Origin: a virus | Virus record (IMG/VR): IMGVR_UViG_3300043436_000722 | Location: 1-26,430 of that record | DNA: 26,430 bases | Strand: one strand, 5' to 3' | Shown: positions 24,387 through 26,430 of the stretch, piece after piece | Layout: each line of letters opens with the position of its first letter | How positions within the stretch are numbered: the stretch's first letter is position 1 | Notes under the pieces: model-generated | What the model was told of the DNA's origin: nothing | The model's database searches: none | What the model saw: the letters and a program-made list of their open reading frames with translations, nothing else | Made by a program: the position numbers and the translations under genes

Positions 24387-24929
24387 TTACCAATCAATCA
24401 TAACTAAATTACCATTCCACATCATTATATTTTCTACGCGTAAGTCTAAATCCAATTCTAAATCAGGAATTCCTGTTTTTGCAACATCCTGCTGCAATGC
24501 TCGTAAAAAGTTAATTAGTTTTATATCAGCTTCGCGAGCACCATCGGCATCTAGAAAATCAAAAACTGAAGATTCGCCGCCGGTATTTCTAGCAAACTCA
24601 TGATACTTTTTTATAAAATTTTCAATGGCTATTCGATATGAACCAGGCAGTGGATCTGCCAAACTCATGATGTACATGTTTGTGCCGTTAACATAATGTA
24701 CAGGAATAAACGTGGAAAATTCACCATGTCTACCAACAATTATAGATGCTACCCGATATTCTTCTTGTTCGGTAGTTATCTTAAATAAGAAATCTTCATC
24801 ATTGATTTTATATATTCGACCATTAGCTCCTTTATCAAAAAAAGAAAACTGTTTCTGATTAATCTTTTCTATTAAACGATTTACGTCTTTTTCAACCATT
24901 TCCCGGAGTATTTGTTTTAATTTTATCAT
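24387..24929 (-). CDS. Minimal protein-kinase-like protein
   Basis: This 180-aa protein has kinase-fold landmarks: a glycine loop D-K-G-A-N-G-R-I-Y-K-I (32-42), F-L-F-K-I (Lys50, VAIK-like), a possible helix-C Glu (E-Q-E-E-Y, 54-58), a catalytic-loop-like L-D-L-R-V-E-N-I-M (Asp162, Asn167) and M-I-D-W (Asp179) in the place of the DFG aspartate. It stops one residue after that Asp, so activation loop and most of the C-lobe are missing. The N-terminus M-I-K-L-K-Q-I-L-R-E has L-R-E at 8-10, resembling a T4 capsid-targeting peptide. The ATG overlaps the LamG gene stop by four bases. The substrate (protein or small molecule) is unknown. Confidence 0.72.
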   Translation of the reverse strand: MIKLKQILREMVEKDVNRLIEKINQKQFSFFDKGANGRIYKINDEDFLFKITTEQEEYRVASIIVGRHGEFSTFIPVHYVNGTNMYIMSLADPLPGSYRIAIENFIKKYHEFARNTGGESSVFDFLDADGAREADIKLINFLRALQQDVAKTGIPDLELDLDLRVENIMMWNGNLVMIDW

Positions 24930-26430
24930 ATCGTTATTGGTAAATTTTTATCTAAATCAATTTTAACTAGCAAATTAACATCAATATCATTTCGTTTTTG
25001 TATCGGCTGTGCTAATTTCCCAATTGCTACCAATTCGTTTCTATCATTATACAGCCCAATGGTTGTTATATACGGCTTAAAATCAGATCCGGTAGCAAAA
25101 GATTTTATTTCAGCATTATTATCTTTTAATGTAGTAGGGTTCGATGAAATATTTAATACTCCACGATTTATTCGTGCCAACACATCCAATTCGTATATTC
25201 TAACCGTGCTTTTATAACTAGCAGTATATGGCGAATTTAAAATGTATTCATATGCATAATCTAAACTAGAAATTGTAGCTATTCCTTGTGGCTCAAAAAT
25301 GTTTCCAACATAATTAGTTTGCAAACATTTTAATGTAGCTTGCTCTCGGTCATTTAACGCACTTATACTGCTAATATTATTTGCCTGGTTAAATATCCTT
25401 ATTTCATCAATAACACCCGTAAGATTTGAGCTATTAGAGTCGTAGCCCCCAATTTTCAATAAATCTGTGTTATTAATATACGCACTCTGAGTAAATGAAT
25501 TATTTATGCTATTATTTAATAAATTACTAGATGCAGATGCATGTATAGCGCCATTAATATACAATTCAAACAAACTACCTGTTTTTTGGCAAACTACATG
25601 AGTCCAATTAGTAACAACGGCTGAACTAGTTATTTGTGTTATATAATTACTAGCACCAGCAACTGATGCAATAATTTGATTACTACCACTTAATTCTATT
25701 TTAAATGGATATTTTGTAACTGCTGATGTATTAGCCTTTGCTAGTATCAACACATTATCTGGCCCGGGGTTGGATGCAGATATAAACAACGATATTGAAT
25801 AGTCATTGTCTCGGTCATATTCTCCTACAATATCCTTTTCAATATAGCCCGCGCCATTAAATTTAGCAGCTAATCCTAACGATTGTGTTGCCCCGGTAGT
25901 TGTAGTAATACCAGGAACATATGTAACACCTGCGGCTGTATAATTTATTCTTGTAGTATCAAAATATTCATTGAATCCTTCATAATATTTAACACCGGTT
26001 ACTATAGATCCACTGTCATATAAATTATCATATAAATTTCCATATACATCACTTCGAATAGCAATACTTTTTGAAACTGGAATACTAGTTCCATGAATCG
26101 TGGTATTAACATATGTATTTAATTGAAATGATCCTCGTTTTACACTTTCACCGACTTTGTTTTGAGGAATAGAAAAAACCGACGCAGACTCATATAAATA
26201 TTTATTAGTACGTGTTATGTCAGTTTGTCCAAAACAATTATATGGATTATCTTTTTTATTGTAAAATAAATGATTTATTGAATAATATGTAATAACCTGA
26301 TATGAACCATCAATGTTTGTTGCGTTATTAAATGGAATACTACTACCGATCGGGGGCAGTGTCGAAGTATAAATTGCGTGTAGTGGAATTGCACTACTAG
26401 TAACAGATCCAGAATAAAACGTCCATGTTT
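24926..26430 (-). CDS. LamG-domain virion structural protein (5' end missing)
   Basis: The frame is open from the stop at 24926 to the window edge, giving about 500 visible residues. A TTG at 25789 would give a shorter 287-aa product but would cut the LamG domain, so it is not the start. The visible first 200 residues are beta-rich and Tyr/Ser/Thr-rich (T-F-Y-S-G-S-V-T, R-I-N-Y-T-A-A-G). A concanavalin/LamG-like domain follows: A-K-F-N-G-A-G-Y-I, W-T-H-V-V-C-Q-K, F-E-L-Y-I-N-G, and G-V-I-D-E-I-R-I-F-N. A C-terminal domain has P-Y-I-T-T-I-G-L-Y-N-D and K-L-A-Q-P-I. It is probably an adhesin, fibre or other surface-exposed virion protein. The stop overlaps the next start (ATGA). Confidence 0.8.
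   Translation of the reverse strand, partial: TWTFYSGSVTSSAIPLHAIYTSTLPPIGSSIPFNNATNIDGSYQVITYYSINHLFYNKKDNPYNCFGQTDITRTNKYLYESASVFSIPQNKVGESVKRGSFQLNTYVNTTIHGTSIPVSKSIAIRSDVYGNLYDNLYDSGSIVTGVKYYEGFNEYFDTTRINYTAAGVTYVPGITTTTGATQSLGLAAKFNGAGYIEKDIVGEYDRDNDYSISLFISASNPGPDNVLILAKANTSAVTKYPFKIELSGSNQIIASVAGASNYITQITSSAVVTNWTHVVCQKTGSLFELYINGAIHASASSNLLNNSINNSFTQSAYINNTDLLKIGGYDSNSSNLTGVIDEIRIFNQANNISSISALNDREQATLKCLQTNYVGNIFEPQGIATISSLDYAYEYILNSPYTASYKSTVRIYELDVLARINRGVLNISSNPTTLKDNNAEIKSFATGSDFKPYITTIGLYNDRNELVAIGKLAQPIQKRNDIDVNLLVKIDLDKNLPITI

Noticed and set aside
25789-25789. TTG start for a 287-aa LamG protein
   Set aside because: The same frame is open without a stop up to base 26430, and the TTG falls inside the LamG domain. 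The true start is outside the window.

Overview
This AT-rich window is a piece of a tailed-phage genome distantly related to T4. Every credible gene lies on the minus strand, so transcription runs from high to low coordinates. Phage identity rests on recognisable versions of the T4 major capsid protein (gp23), scaffold (gp22), prohead protease (gp21), portal (gp20), large terminase (gp17), primase (gp61), and the recombination nuclease and ATPase (gp47/gp46). A contractile tail is expected from this kinship, but no tail sheath, tube or baseplate gene can be identified here. A Bacteroidota host is my best guess: one membrane protein has a signal peptide ending in a Flavobacteria-like G-Y-S-Q, a promoter of the TAnnTTTG type precedes the primase, most genes lack a Shine-Dalgarno (SD) sequence, and the phage S21 has a Bacteroidota-like K-P-S-V-x-K-R segment. 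Another AT-rich marine host such as SAR11 is not excluded.

Layout in transcription order. (1) 26430-21801: a LamG-domain structural protein running off the window edge, a minimal kinase-like protein, an unrecognised 356-aa protein, a probable muralytic protein and a T7-type endonuclease I. (2) 21800-21578: a 223-bp AT-rich spacer with a candidate promoter and a hairpin. (3) 21577-16592: a replication/recombination block with primase, an Mre11-like nuclease domain, a Vsr-like (EDxHD) homing endonuclease, and the rest of the Mre11 protein fused to a Rad50-like ATPase. (4) 16546-9052: a large fibre-like structural protein, an 813-aa fusion of a nucleotide adenylyltransferase-like domain with a ligase-type (KxDG) nucleotidyltransferase domain, two unrecognised proteins and two small membrane/coiled-coil proteins that could be spanins. 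(5) 9043-1: terminase, portal, two proteins in the gp67/gp68 slot, prohead protease, two small proteins, a ribosomal protein S21 homologue, a terminator, a late-type promoter, scaffold and major capsid (truncated by the window edge).

Three observations stand out. First, the Mre11/Rad50 locus is both fused and fractured: the Mre11 capping and Rad50-binding regions are joined to Rad50, while the nuclease domain is a separate ORF cut off by a homing endonuclease gene. Second, a phage S21 gene sits inside the head-gene cluster, and that cluster (gp21, two small genes, gp22, gp23) contains the only clear SD sequences in the window. This suggests, but does not prove, a phage-driven shift in ribosome initiation preference. 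Third, tripeptides of the prohead-protease type (L-T/N-E) recur near the ends or at domain boundaries of many proteins here, hinting at a set of packaged, processed proteins that may include the kinase-like and adenylyltransferase/ligase proteins.

There is no gene-free stretch above 300 bases. I saw no tRNA, rRNA, CRISPR array or insertion sequence.
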